Source: Gammaproteobacteria bacterium (GTDB lineage: Bacteria; Pseudomonadota; Gammaproteobacteria; SZUA-229). From it: a DNA stretch of 41,082 bases. The notes beneath the pieces are model-generated. The model was not told the DNA's origin. It made no database searches and saw nothing but the letters and a program-made list of their open reading frames with translations. The stretch spans positions 1 through 41,082 of the forward strand of contig JAOULX010000011.1 in assembly GCA_029881795.1 (NCBI GenBank). Direction: 5' to 3'. Below are positions 15,501 to 22,924 of the stretch, piece after piece (within the stretch, counting starts at the first letter, position 1; each line of letters begins with the position of its first letter). The translations under genes and the position numbers were made by a program.

Positions 15501-17114
15501 AACCTGTGCGAATAACTGCTTGAAGTAGTCGTAAATCATCCGGGATTTGTCAGACATGCAGGCTAATGCGGCATCGTTACCCATTGAACCGACCGGATCA
15601 CGGCCTTCTTTAACCAGTGGCATTAACATGAATTGCATGGTTTCAGAGGTGTAACCAAATGCGCGCATGCGTTGCAGTAAATCATCCTGATTAAAACCGT
15701 GAGCCTGTTTAGCAGGCTCCAGCTGAGACAGCGAGATACGCTGGTCTGATAACCACTGATGATAAGGCTGTTTCTTTGCGAACTCGTGTTTCAGTTCTTC
15801 ATCTGGAATCATGCGACCTTTATCGAAATCGATCAGGAACATTTTACCCGGCTGCAGACGGCCTTTGAATTTAACGTTGTCAGAATCAACCGGTAATACA
15901 CCGACTTCTGATGCCATGATCACACGGTCATCGTGAGTCAGGTAATAACGGCTTGGGCGCAGACCGTTACGGTCAAGTGTTGCGCCGATATAACGGCCAT
16001 CGGTAAAGACGATAGAAGCCGGGCCATCCCAGGGCTCCATCAGTGCAGACTGGTATTCATAGAAAGCACGCTTTTCTTCTGACATGCTGGCGTCGTTCTG
16101 CCAGGCTTCAGGTACCATCATCATCACCGCTTCCTGCAGACTGCGGCCACCCATTAATAAGAATTCTAAAACGTTATCGAAGCTGCCTGAATCAGATACT
16201 TCTGCTTCTATAACCGGCAGCACGCGTTTGATATCATCACCAAACAGTTCGCTTTCTGCCGTGCCTTCACGTGCGGTCATCCAGTTGGCATTACCTAAAC
16301 GCGTGTTGATCTCACCGTTGTGACTCATAAAACGCTTAGGCTGCGCACGGTCCCAAGAGGGGAAGGTATTGGTCGAGAAACGTGAATGCACCATCGCCAG
16401 ATGTGAAGTGTAATCTTCAGCATTCAGGTCAGTGTAGAACGGCATCATCTGATCCGGGTTAAGCATGCCTTTGTAGACGATAACTTTGGTCGATAACGAA
16501 CAGAAGTAGAACAGATCAGCTTGTTTCAGGCTTTGATTGCCACGGATCGTGTGCGCGGCATCTTTACGCAGGATATACAGTTTGCGCTCAAAATCTTCGG
16601 TATTAATGCCATCGGCGGCAGCAACAAATAATTGCTCCATATGTGGCATCGCATGACGGGCCGTCGCACCGATATCGGCTTTGATCGGGTCAACCGGCAG
16701 TTCACGCCAGCCTATTAGCTTCTGGCCGGAGGCTTCGATTAACTCATTAACCAGTTTTTTACACTGAGCGCGCTCTGTTTCATCGACCGGTAAAAACACG
16801 TTACCGGCGGCATACTGACCTTTTGCTGGCAAGTCGACAGCAAACGTTTCTTTCGCAACACGAGTTAAAAAGGCATAAGGCAGGCCAGTCATGATACCGG
16901 CACCGTCACCGGTATTGGTTTCGCAGCCGCAAGCGCCACGGTGTTCCATACGACGCAGAATATGATCGGCATCTAACACGATCTGGTGACTGGGCTCACC
17001 TTTTATGTGCGCAACAAAACCGACTCCGCAGTTCTCTGTTTCGTTAGCAGGATCGTATAAACCGTGCTTTTTTGGAAGACGATATTGATTAAAAACCGTG
17101 TTTTTTTCGCTCAT
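12546..17114 (-). CDS. gltB: Glutamate synthase large subunit
   Basis: The 1522-aa protein is the large subunit of NADPH-GOGAT. A short propeptide is followed by ENCGVGFVAHIKG, where Cys29 becomes the N-terminal nucleophile of the glutaminase domain after processing. The central and FMN-binding synthase domains are present (TGEGGEDAARW, SQGAKPGEGGELPGTKV, HDGGTGASP), and the 3Fe-4S cluster cysteines lie in CVMMRKCHLNTCPVGIATQ. The C-terminal glutamate-synthase-type beta-helix has the repeated G-rich segments (GKGLSGGRVVVYP). The ATG has a GAGG site 6 bases upstream, next to a perfect hairpin. It makes glutamate from glutamine and 2-oxoglutarate, the main route of nitrogen assimilation together with GS. 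Confidence 0.98.
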   Translation of the reverse strand: MSEKNTVFNQYRLPKKHGLYDPANETENCGVGFVAHIKGEPSHQIVLDADHILRRMEHRGACGCETNTGDGAGIMTGLPYAFLTRVAKETFAVDLPAKGQYAAGNVFLPVDETERAQCKKLVNELIEASGQKLIGWRELPVDPIKADIGATARHAMPHMEQLFVAAADGINTEDFERKLYILRKDAAHTIRGNQSLKQADLFYFCSLSTKVIVYKGMLNPDQMMPFYTDLNAEDYTSHLAMVHSRFSTNTFPSWDRAQPKRFMSHNGEINTRLGNANWMTAREGTAESELFGDDIKRVLPVIEAEVSDSGSFDNVLEFLLMGGRSLQEAVMMMVPEAWQNDASMSEEKRAFYEYQSALMEPWDGPASIVFTDGRYIGATLDRNGLRPSRYYLTHDDRVIMASEVGVLPVDSDNVKFKGRLQPGKMFLIDFDKGRMIPDEELKHEFAKKQPYHQWLSDQRISLSQLEPAKQAHGFNQDDLLQRMRAFGYTSETMQFMLMPLVKEGRDPVGSMGNDAALACMSDKSRMIYDYFKQLFAQVTNPAIDSIREEVVMSLQCYVGPEKNILQATEQHAHRLLLPHPILTNEELAALKHMDYRGWTTQTIDMTYAKSEGAAGLAKAIDRICAEAEQAIDDGHSLVIMSDRKISAERVPVSALLATGAVHSHLVNKHCRTRIGLILESGEAREVHHHCLLTGYGIDAINPYLAFEALWDASRKGLLNDGVHDSDEKIVEGYRKSVGKGMFKVFAKMGISTLQSYKSAQIFEAVGLAEDVIARCFEGTASRIKGVNFDVLAEESLRRHDLGYAERQANVAVLPNQGDMHWRSKGDAHMWNPQSISNLQQAARTGDKSVYERFAKMANEDTAKCTLRGMLEFNTSANGGAIDISEVESAKEIVKRFATGAMSFGSISPESHESLAIAMNRMGGKSNTGEGGEDAARWTPEANGDSRRSAIKQVASGRFGVTIDYLTNADEIQIKVSQGAKPGEGGELPGTKVDDLIARLRHSTPGVGLISPPPHHDIYSIEDLAQLIHDLKNANRAARISVKLVAENGVGTIASGVTKAHADHIVIAGHDGGTGASPITSIKHAGLPWELGVAETHQTLVMNDLRSRVVIQTDGQMKTGRDVAIAALLGAEEYGFATAPLITLGCVMMRKCHLNTCPVGIATQDKELRKKFKGKPEHIVNYLFMVAEDMRQIMAELGFRSINEMIGRVDCLQAATNSEHWKQSGIDLSMLLTPAEKPHANVEVHQTIKQDHALELALDNEIIKLAKDALENGNKVNIELPVININRVVGTMLSNEVSKKYGAAMLPDDTINIKLNGSAGQSLGAFLAKGISIEVEGDANDYVGKGLSGGRVVVYPAKNSSFVAEENIIVGNVCLYGATSGEAYFRGIAAERFCVRNSGAKAVVEGIGDHGCEYMTGGRIAVLGSIGRNFAAGMSGGVAYIWDHAGDLATKCNMGMVELETVSADEDIAELKEMIEKHLKYTDSDVAKRLLNDWDSALSQFVKVMPTDYKRVLEEQKKKAAAA

Positions 17115-17126
17115 AACTGCCTCTGA

Positions 17127-17149
17127 ATACCTGAGGAATGCTCAGGTAT
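17127..17149. promoter_or_regulatory. Perfect palindrome in the gltB leader
   Basis: The sequence atacctgag-gaatg-ctcaggtat has 9-bp perfect arms and lies 13-35 bases before the gltB ATG, directly upstream of its ribosome site. It could be an operator for a dimeric regulator or an mRNA hairpin controlling gltB translation. No T-run follows, so it is not a terminator. Confidence 0.6.
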
Positions 17150-17342
17150 CGTAAAAATTCTTTAACTTTGACTGCTTTGGCCGGTCATTTAGCCGATGAT
17201 TCGACCCAAATCTGGCGATTTAACCCCCAGATTAAAGGGCAGGACATTTTACAGGAAGCGACGCTTAAAAAAAAGCTAAGGGCAAGGATATTAGGGCCGG
17301 ATAAAATAACGGCAGTGAGGCTGCTGCTATCAGATTAACGCT

Positions 17343-18956
17343 TTACTGTTGTTTTATCGCGTTTTGAACCGATTTCATGTCTTTAGGCCAGGGTTTTTGC
17401 TGTCGAATATAGTCCGGCAAGCCTTTAATGGCGGCTTTAGCCGCGGCTTTAGACGGGTATTGCCCGTAAAGAATGACGTGCCAGTCTTTATTACCCAGAT
17501 GGCTGGGGAAATAGGCCACTTTGTTGTTTAAACGGTGCTGTTTAATAAAGTCGAGTAGGGTTTCTGGCTGATGCCCACCCAGTATTTGTAAACTCCAGCG
17601 ACTGGATGGCTGCTTTAACAGCCATGACGGGGCCAAGGCACCAGCATCGATAAAGGAACGGGTGACTTGATCAAGCGGCTGTCGGGCAGGCTTGATTATT
17701 GGCTGCGATAAAACCGGCGACTGGATTACCGGTTTCGCTTTATCTGCTGTGGTTGTCTGTTTCTCTGTTGTAGCGGCTTTGTCGATGACGGTGCTGGCAA
17801 CGGCGCTTGTAGCTGGCTTTATTGCTACTGGTGCGATGCTGTCGGTTTGTTCTGGTACGGTGTCTGCCAGCGGCGTTGCGGTCACAGCAGCTGCGATTTC
17901 ATTGGCGCTTGTCAGTGGCGTGTTGTCGGCTGTCGGCACGCTTAGCTTTGGCGTCAGTTTAGCCAGTGTCTCTGGCTTGGGTTGTTGTTTTACCGCCATG
18001 TTGTTATTGGCAGGGCTGAACAGCTTATCAACAGCCGATTGTGAGCTGAGCGGAATCTCGGCTGGCAGGCTGGGTTCTAAAGCAGGCGAAGACGGTTTTA
18101 ACAACAGGCTGTTGTAGATGATGGCGGCAATAAAAAGTGCTGCGGCAAGAATAATCAGTGGCTTTTTGGCTTTTTTCTCAGCGGGGATATGGTCTTCATG
18201 CAGATTTTTTTTCTGGTTTAATAGTTCGGCAGCATAGACCATAGTATGCTCCGGGTTACCGTTTGCCGCATTGTAGATATTGGTAATATCTTTGTCGCTG
18301 AACGGGCTGGCATCGCGGAAGCCGGCAGCCGTCAGTCGATGCATTAAAAAACTGCGGGTATTGCTGACATTCAGCATGGGCAGTTCAATCATATAATACT
18401 GGTTGTGATTGATGATGCCGTAACGGTCGAGATTTTTTTCAAGACTCAGGTCGCCCAGTAACAGCAGCTTTAATTGTACCTGCTGGTTGCTGTCTTTCTT
18501 CTGGCTGGCGTACTTAATCAGTTCGCGTAATTCATTTTCTGGCAGCTTCTCGGCATCGTTTATTATCAGTACCGGTTGCTGGCCGCGATACATGATGTCC
18601 TGAATCCGCCCTTCAAGCTGCTGAATACTTTCGGCATTATTATTGACGGCGGCTTTATTCAGAATGGATGAAACTGCGTCGTTAGCTACGGCGGTAGCAT
18701 TAAAAAAATAAAGCGCGGGATGTTCGCTGATAATTAGGCTGTTAGCCAGACAGTTTTTGCCGCTGCCTTTAGAGCCCTGAATAATCATTAATAAATGACT
18801 GAATTGCAGGTGATGCGAGACTGTGTCGCGTGTCTGTTTTAAGGCATCGAAGTCATAAAGGTTTTCTGCGGTCGGCGATTTGCTAAAAGGCTGCTGTATT
18901 AGCTTCATGCCTAGCAGGGTTTCTGGTTGCAGATCTTTCGGGTTAAGAGCGTCCAT
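17343..18956 (-). CDS. DamX-like AAA ATPase with SPOR domain
   Basis: The 537-aa protein has an N-terminal AAA-type ATPase domain (about residues 20-250) with a Walker A-like GSKGSGKNCL (61-70) and a Walker B-like PVLIINDAEKL (128-138). One transmembrane helix follows at about 267-287 (KPLIILAAALFIAAIIYNSL), then a Pro/Ala/Thr-rich periplasmic linker, then a C-terminal SPOR domain (about 455-535) that binds denuded peptidoglycan at division sites. This matches the DamX family, found in this gene neighbourhood beside aroB in Enterobacteria and relatives. The Walker A Thr/Ser is Asn69 rather than Thr, so nucleotide hydrolysis may be weak. It lies 29 bp after dgt and is probably in the same operon. 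Confidence 0.85.
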   Translation of the reverse strand: MDALNPKDLQPETLLGMKLIQQPFSKSPTAENLYDFDALKQTRDTVSHHLQFSHLLMIIQGSKGSGKNCLANSLIISEHPALYFFNATAVANDAVSSILNKAAVNNNAESIQQLEGRIQDIMYRGQQPVLIINDAEKLPENELRELIKYASQKKDSNQQVQLKLLLLGDLSLEKNLDRYGIINHNQYYMIELPMLNVSNTRSFLMHRLTAAGFRDASPFSDKDITNIYNAANGNPEHTMVYAAELLNQKKNLHEDHIPAEKKAKKPLIILAAALFIAAIIYNSLLLKPSSPALEPSLPAEIPLSSQSAVDKLFSPANNNMAVKQQPKPETLAKLTPKLSVPTADNTPLTSANEIAAAVTATPLADTVPEQTDSIAPVAIKPATSAVASTVIDKAATTEKQTTTADKAKPVIQSPVLSQPIIKPARQPLDQVTRSFIDAGALAPSWLLKQPSSRWSLQILGGHQPETLLDFIKQHRLNNKVAYFPSHLGNKDWHVILYGQYPSKAAAKAAIKGLPDYIRQQKPWPKDMKSVQNAIKQQ

Positions 18957-18985
18957 AATTTTATTGTTTTTTTGACTGACTGAAT

Positions 18986-20170
18986 TTAAGGAATCAGATT
19001 TATCATTGATAATTGTCTGGGATTGAATATACGCTCATATTCAACAATTGCAAAACGGTCTGTCATGCCGGCTATATAATCAGCAACGCCACGTATATTA
19101 CCGTTTTCGCCTTCTTTCTCAAACAGTGAGCGGCAATGTTGCTGTGCCTCTGGTGGCAGTATTCGCAGATCCTGAATAAAAACATCAAATAGGGCAGTGA
19201 TGGTCTGCGATGCTTTAATGCTCATGCGGTGAACGCGATAGTGGCGGTACAGTGTCTTGAACATAAATTGTTTTAATTCACTGGCCTGTTGTGCCAGTTC
19301 ATCGCTGAATGCAATCAGTGGCCCGTTCTGCTGGCGCACTTCATCGGCTGATTGCGGGCTGGCCTGCAGAATGTTTTTGCGGCTGTTTTCAATCAGGTTG
19401 ACCACCATATGGCTGATCATCCGGCGGATGATTTCATGGGTCAGGATACGCTGGTTCTGATCCGGGTATTTTTTTATTACGTGGTCATATTGCTGGCGAA
19501 ATAAGCTGGCTTCCATCATTTCTTCGAAACTGAGCAAACCATAGCGCAGGCCATCGTCAATATCGTGATTGCTATAGGCGATTTCATCGGCCAGATTGGT
19601 CAGCTGAGCTTCCAGCGACGGCTGGGTATTCGTTAAAAAACGTTCGCCGACATCGCCGAGTTTTTTCGCATTTTTTAATGAGCAATGTTTGAGAATGCCT
19701 TCACGGGATTCAAAGGTCAGGTTGATGCCTTTGTAATCGGCATAGCGCTGTTCAAGGCTGTCAACAATGCGCAGCGACTGCAGGTTGTGTTCAAAGCCGC
19801 CATAGTCTTTCATGCATTTGTTTAGCGCGGTTTGGCCGGCATGACCAAACGGCGTGTGGCCTAAATCATGCGATAAGGCAATGGCTTCAGTGAGGTCTTC
19901 ATTCAACTGTAGTTCGCGGGCAATTGAACGGGCAATTTGTGCGACTTCAATCGAATGGGTTAAACGGGTGCGAAACAGATCACCTTCGTGATTAACAAAA
20001 ACCTGAGTTTTATATTCCAGTCTGCGGAATGCGGCGCTGTGAATAATACGGTCGCGATCACGCTGATATAGTGTGCGATGACTCGGCGCTTTTTCATCAT
20101 ATAACTGGCCACGACTGGTGGCATCACTGCAGGCATAGGGAGCGAGTATAAGATGAGCATTCTGGGGCAT
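18986..20170 (-). CDS. dgt: Deoxyguanosinetriphosphate triphosphohydrolase-like protein
   Basis: The 394-aa protein is an HD-domain dNTPase that splits dGTP to deoxyguanosine and triphosphate. The HD residues are seen in RTRLTHSIEVAQIAR and ALSHDLGHTPFGHAGQ, with the third histidine/aspartate later in the helices (YSNHDIDDGL). The N-terminal DRDRIIHSAAFRRLEYKTQV is typical of the dGTPase family. Length fits the shorter, dGTPase-like type 2 group. It sits 15 bp after aroB on the same strand and is probably co-transcribed with it. Confidence 0.93.
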   Translation of the reverse strand: MPQNAHLILAPYACSDATSRGQLYDEKAPSHRTLYQRDRDRIIHSAAFRRLEYKTQVFVNHEGDLFRTRLTHSIEVAQIARSIARELQLNEDLTEAIALSHDLGHTPFGHAGQTALNKCMKDYGGFEHNLQSLRIVDSLEQRYADYKGINLTFESREGILKHCSLKNAKKLGDVGERFLTNTQPSLEAQLTNLADEIAYSNHDIDDGLRYGLLSFEEMMEASLFRQQYDHVIKKYPDQNQRILTHEIIRRMISHMVVNLIENSRKNILQASPQSADEVRQQNGPLIAFSDELAQQASELKQFMFKTLYRHYRVHRMSIKASQTITALFDVFIQDLRILPPEAQQHCRSLFEKEGENGNIRGVADYIAGMTDRFAIVEYERIFNPRQLSMINLIP

Positions 20171-20185
20171 GGTGTTTTTGTCCGC

Positions 20186-21265
20186 CTAACAGTAACTGCA
20201 GTTTATGCAGTCGGTGAGCAGCTGATCGTCATAATCATCTGTAATATAGGCGTCGCCAATGGCGTGCAGTAAAATAAAACGAATTTTTCCATCCTGAACT
20301 TTTTTGTCAACCGCCATCAGTTTTTTAAAGCCTTTGGCAGTCAGTGCTTCAGGAGCATGTATCGGCAGTCGGGCTGTTTCCAGCAGGTGCCTGATTTCGG
20401 TCACCGCATCTTCATTAATATTACCCATTTTGCAGGATAAAATAGCCGCCATCATCATACCGGTAGCGACCGCTTCGCCGTGTAACCATTCGCCATAACC
20501 CATGCCGGTTTCAATCGCGTGACCGAAAGTGTGGCCAAGGTTAAGCAATGCGCGCTGGCCTTTTTCTTTTTCGTCGGCAGAAACCACATCGGCTTTGTTC
20601 TGGCATGAGCGTTCAATCGCATAAGCAAGAGCGACCGGGTCACGATGCAACAAGGCTTTCATGTGTTCTTTAAGCCAGCTATGAAATTCAGTATCACGAA
20701 TCAGTCCGTATTTGATGACTTCGGCAATGCCGGAACTGAGCTGACGGTCTTCTAAAGTGTTGAGTGTGTTGGTGTCTGCGATAACGGCTTTGGGCTGGTA
20801 AAAAGCACCGATCATGTTTTTACCGGCAGGGTGATTAACCGCAGTTTTTCCGCCGACCGATGAATCAACCTGAGACAGTAAGGTGGTGGGAATTTGGATT
20901 AAGCTGACACCGCGCTGGTAGGTGGCAGCGGCGAAGCCGGTGATGTCACCAATCACACCGCCGCCGAGTGCGATCAGCGTGGTGTCACGGTCAAACTGAT
21001 TGCTGAGCAGGGCGTCGTAAATGAGATTGAGTGTTTCTAGGTTTTTAAACTGCTCACCATCAGGCAGAATCACCACGTCGTGTTTGATCGATCCCAGGTG
21101 TTGTTTAACCTGCTGCAGATAAAGCGGTGCAACGGTTTCATTGGTCACAATCAGCGCGCTGTTACCAGCGATATGCTGAGTTAATAAATCGGCCTGATTC
21201 AGAAGGTCAGTGCCAATATAGATAGGGTAGCTACGGTCGCCAAGCTCAACATTTAAGGTCTTCAT
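20186..21265 (-). CDS. aroB: 3-dehydroquinate synthase
   Basis: AroB converts DAHP to 3-dehydroquinate, the second step of the shikimate pathway, using NAD and a divalent metal. I chose the ATG at 21265 because the product then begins [15 protein letters not shown] like other AroB proteins; the ATG at 21283 would add six residues. Neither has a clear ribosome site. The NAD-binding region shows [21 protein letters not shown], followed by [22 protein letters not shown], and the metal ligands lie in [13 protein letters not shown] and [10 protein letters not shown]. The protein has about 359 residues, normal length. Confidence 0.96.
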   Translation of the reverse strand: MKTLNVELGDRSYPIYIGTDLLNQADLLTQHIAGNSALIVTNETVAPLYLQQVKQHLGSIKHDVVILPDGEQFKNLETLNLIYDALLSNQFDRDTTLIALGGGVIGDITGFAAATYQRGVSLIQIPTTLLSQVDSSVGGKTAVNHPAGKNMIGAFYQPKAVIADTNTLNTLEDRQLSSGIAEVIKYGLIRDTEFHSWLKEHMKALLHRDPVALAYAIERSCQNKADVVSADEKEKGQRALLNLGHTFGHAIETGMGYGEWLHGEAVATGMMMAAILSCKMGNINEDAVTEIRHLLETARLPIHAPEALTAKGFKKLMAVDKKVQDGKIRFILLHAIGDAYITDDYDDQLLTDCINCSYC

Positions 21266-21316
21266 AAAAGCCAGTTTATTCATTAATGGTTAAGATAAAG
21301 TCTCATTATAAACTGA

Positions 21317-21338
21317 AACAGGCCCGAAATAGCCTGTT
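21317..21338. other. Hairpin between aroK and aroB
   Basis: The arms aacaggc (21317-21323) and gcctgtt (21332-21338) flank an 8-base loop in the 116-bp gap between aroK stop and aroB start. No run of T follows on the minus strand, so a full terminator is unlikely; it may reduce read-through or stabilise the mRNA. Confidence 0.4.
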
Positions 21339-21399
21339 AATCTGCCTTTTTAAGCAAACAATGCTGAAAATAGGCGGTGGCTGATGCCGCTTGTGCGGT

Positions 21400-21927
21400 T
21401 CAGCTCAAAGGATTCTGTCGGGCCTGTAATTCGATGATCTGATTGATAATCGCCTGCACTGAATGCTTACCGGTATCAATCACATGATCGGCAGTTTGCA
21501 GGTAAAAGGCTTCTCTTTCCTGCATGATCTGGCGTAATTTTTTTTCCGGATCGGTACCTTGTAGTAGCGGGCGATTACGGTCTTTGCGGGTGCGCCGCAA
21601 TAAATGTTTGATATCGGCCTGCAGGTAAATCACCAGACCCCGGTTGATCAGGTGCTGGCGGTTATCTTCTCTGATAACCGCACCGCCGCCGGTGGCCAGT
21701 ACGATATTGTGCTTGCTGGTCAGCTCATCAATGATCTCGGCCTCGCGTTTACGGAAACCCTGTTCGCCTTCTTTTTCAAAAATCAGCGGAATATCGACAC
21801 CGGTATGGTTTTCAATCTCATGATCGCTGTCGATAAAGGTCAGTGACAGTTTTTGAGCCAAAACACGTCCGACAGTGGTTTTGCCGGCACCCATCGGGCC
21901 GATCAGGAAAATATTGGTGGATTTCAT
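21400..21927 (-). CDS. aroK: Shikimate kinase
   Basis: The 175-aa protein phosphorylates shikimate at the 3-hydroxyl with ATP. Walker A is LIGPMGAGKTTVGRVLA (residues 8-24). The shikimate-binding DSDHEIE with Asp34 and Arg58 (FRKREAEII) and GGGAVI follow, with the lid RTRKDRNRPLLQG. It lies upstream of aroB on the same strand, the usual gammaproteobacterial aroKB pair. Confidence 0.97.
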   Translation of the reverse strand: MKSTNIFLIGPMGAGKTTVGRVLAQKLSLTFIDSDHEIENHTGVDIPLIFEKEGEQGFRKREAEIIDELTSKHNIVLATGGGAVIREDNRQHLINRGLVIYLQADIKHLLRRTRKDRNRPLLQGTDPEKKLRQIMQEREAFYLQTADHVIDTGKHSVQAIINQIIELQARQNPLS

Positions 21928-21983
21928 AGCTTAAGTTAAGTGATTAATTGCAGCTGATTATATGCCATATACAGGGCTAGAAA

Positions 21984-22012
21984 CAAAACAGTCACCTATT
22001 GGTGACTGTTTT
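21984..22012 (-). terminator. Terminator between the lipoprotein gene and aroK
   Basis: A perfect 10-bp stem, aacagtcacc (21987-21996) and ggtgactgtt (22001-22010), with a 4-base loop is flanked by A-rich and T-rich runs on either side, so it can end the lipoprotein transcript on the minus strand. Confidence 0.85.
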
Positions 22013-22041
22013 TGGGTGTTTGTAAATAATTATACTGAAGC

Positions 22042-22818
22042 TTAGATACAAGTATTGGTCGCAGCAGGTACAGTTGCAGTGGTCTCATCTTTGAAGTCAA
22101 TATGGCTTCCATCCCATATGATGGTTGTTTGTGTTGTGGAACAAAAGTTAGTAGTTGAGCAGGTAGCTGATCCGTTGTAATTACCATCACCTGCATCGTG
22201 TAAACCAAATCCTGTTATTATTTTATCATTGGCTGATATAAAGACACCGTCATCATCAACGTCAAAAAATGGCTCTGGTAGATCAATAAAACCATTAACA
22301 AAACCTTCTGTGTTAGCAAATGCAGCCGTTGTATCTGCATCGTCGAAAATACCATTGCCATTACTATCTCTAAAACTTTCTTCTCCGAAAGTATAGGCTA
22401 CGATTCTTACGCAGTTGTCTAAAGGTCTGTTTTCAATAGCAGAAGTCCCCCATTGAACGGTACATGTCCCAGTGCTGTCTGTAATACACGAGCTAATTCC
22501 GTCAGGGAACTGCCCCCATTCAAGTGCGAAATTGATTGTGGCATTTGAAACCGGAATGCCATTTCTATCAAATGCATGAGCTACTAGGGTGTTAGTGCCG
22601 TGAGTAAAGGTTTGTGTGTTATCTGGGTCAATCAGAGTCATAGCCCAGCCATCTTCAAAAGTTAATCTAAAATTCTCTATTGCAGGTATTCCTGTTGCCG
22701 CAGTTATACCACCGGCAGTATTACCATCACTAAACGCCGGGTTGTCGCCAATATCACCACAGGCGGATTGCAGCAATGCTGCGATAAGTGCCAGTGTGAT
22801 TGATATTTGTTTTTTCAT
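22042..22818 (-). CDS. Predicted lipoprotein with Ig-like and calcium-loop segments
   Basis: I chose the ATG at 22818, which follows AGGAG; the frame is open 11 codons further back. The product has 258 residues with a lipoprotein signal (MKKQISITLALIAALLQSAC, lipobox LQSAC). Residues 60-140 have an Ig-like (Big-type) pattern: TLVAHAFDRNGIPVSNATI and TDSTGTCTVQW. Two acidic loops, DSNGNGIFDDAD and DVDDDGVF, look like calcium-binding DxDxDG motifs. Eight cysteines in the mature part suggest disulfides outside the cytoplasm. It lies after pilQ but is separated from it by a strong terminator, so it has its own promoter. A pilus link is only positional. I do not recognise the family. Confidence 0.75.
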   Translation of the reverse strand: MKKQISITLALIAALLQSACGDIGDNPAFSDGNTAGGITAATGIPAIENFRLTFEDGWAMTLIDPDNTQTFTHGTNTLVAHAFDRNGIPVSNATINFALEWGQFPDGISSCITDSTGTCTVQWGTSAIENRPLDNCVRIVAYTFGEESFRDSNGNGIFDDADTTAAFANTEGFVNGFIDLPEPFFDVDDDGVFISANDKIITGFGLHDAGDGNYNGSATCSTTNFCSTTQTTIIWDGSHIDFKDETTATVPAATNTCI

Positions 22819-22880
22819 TGTTGACTCCTGTTTGCAGCCGGTGGCAAACAAATGTTCTTAATTCTGTCAGTTTGGTGCCA

Positions 22881-22917
22881 TAAAAATTAACCGCTGTGTT
22901 TATCAGCAGCGGTTAAT
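22881..22917 (-). terminator. Terminator after pilQ
   Basis: A perfect 11-bp stem, attaaccgctg (22886-22896) and cagcggttaat (22907-22917), with a 10-base loop is followed on the minus strand by TTTTTA. It ends the pilM-Q operon just after the pilQ stop at 22925. Confidence 0.9.
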
Positions 22918-22924
22918 CGATTAG

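Noticed and set aside
17692-18117. 141-aa plus-strand hydrophobic ORF
   Set aside because: It lies fully inside the damX-like gene opposite its Pro/Ala/Thr-rich linker; such low-complexity linkers often give long open shadows.
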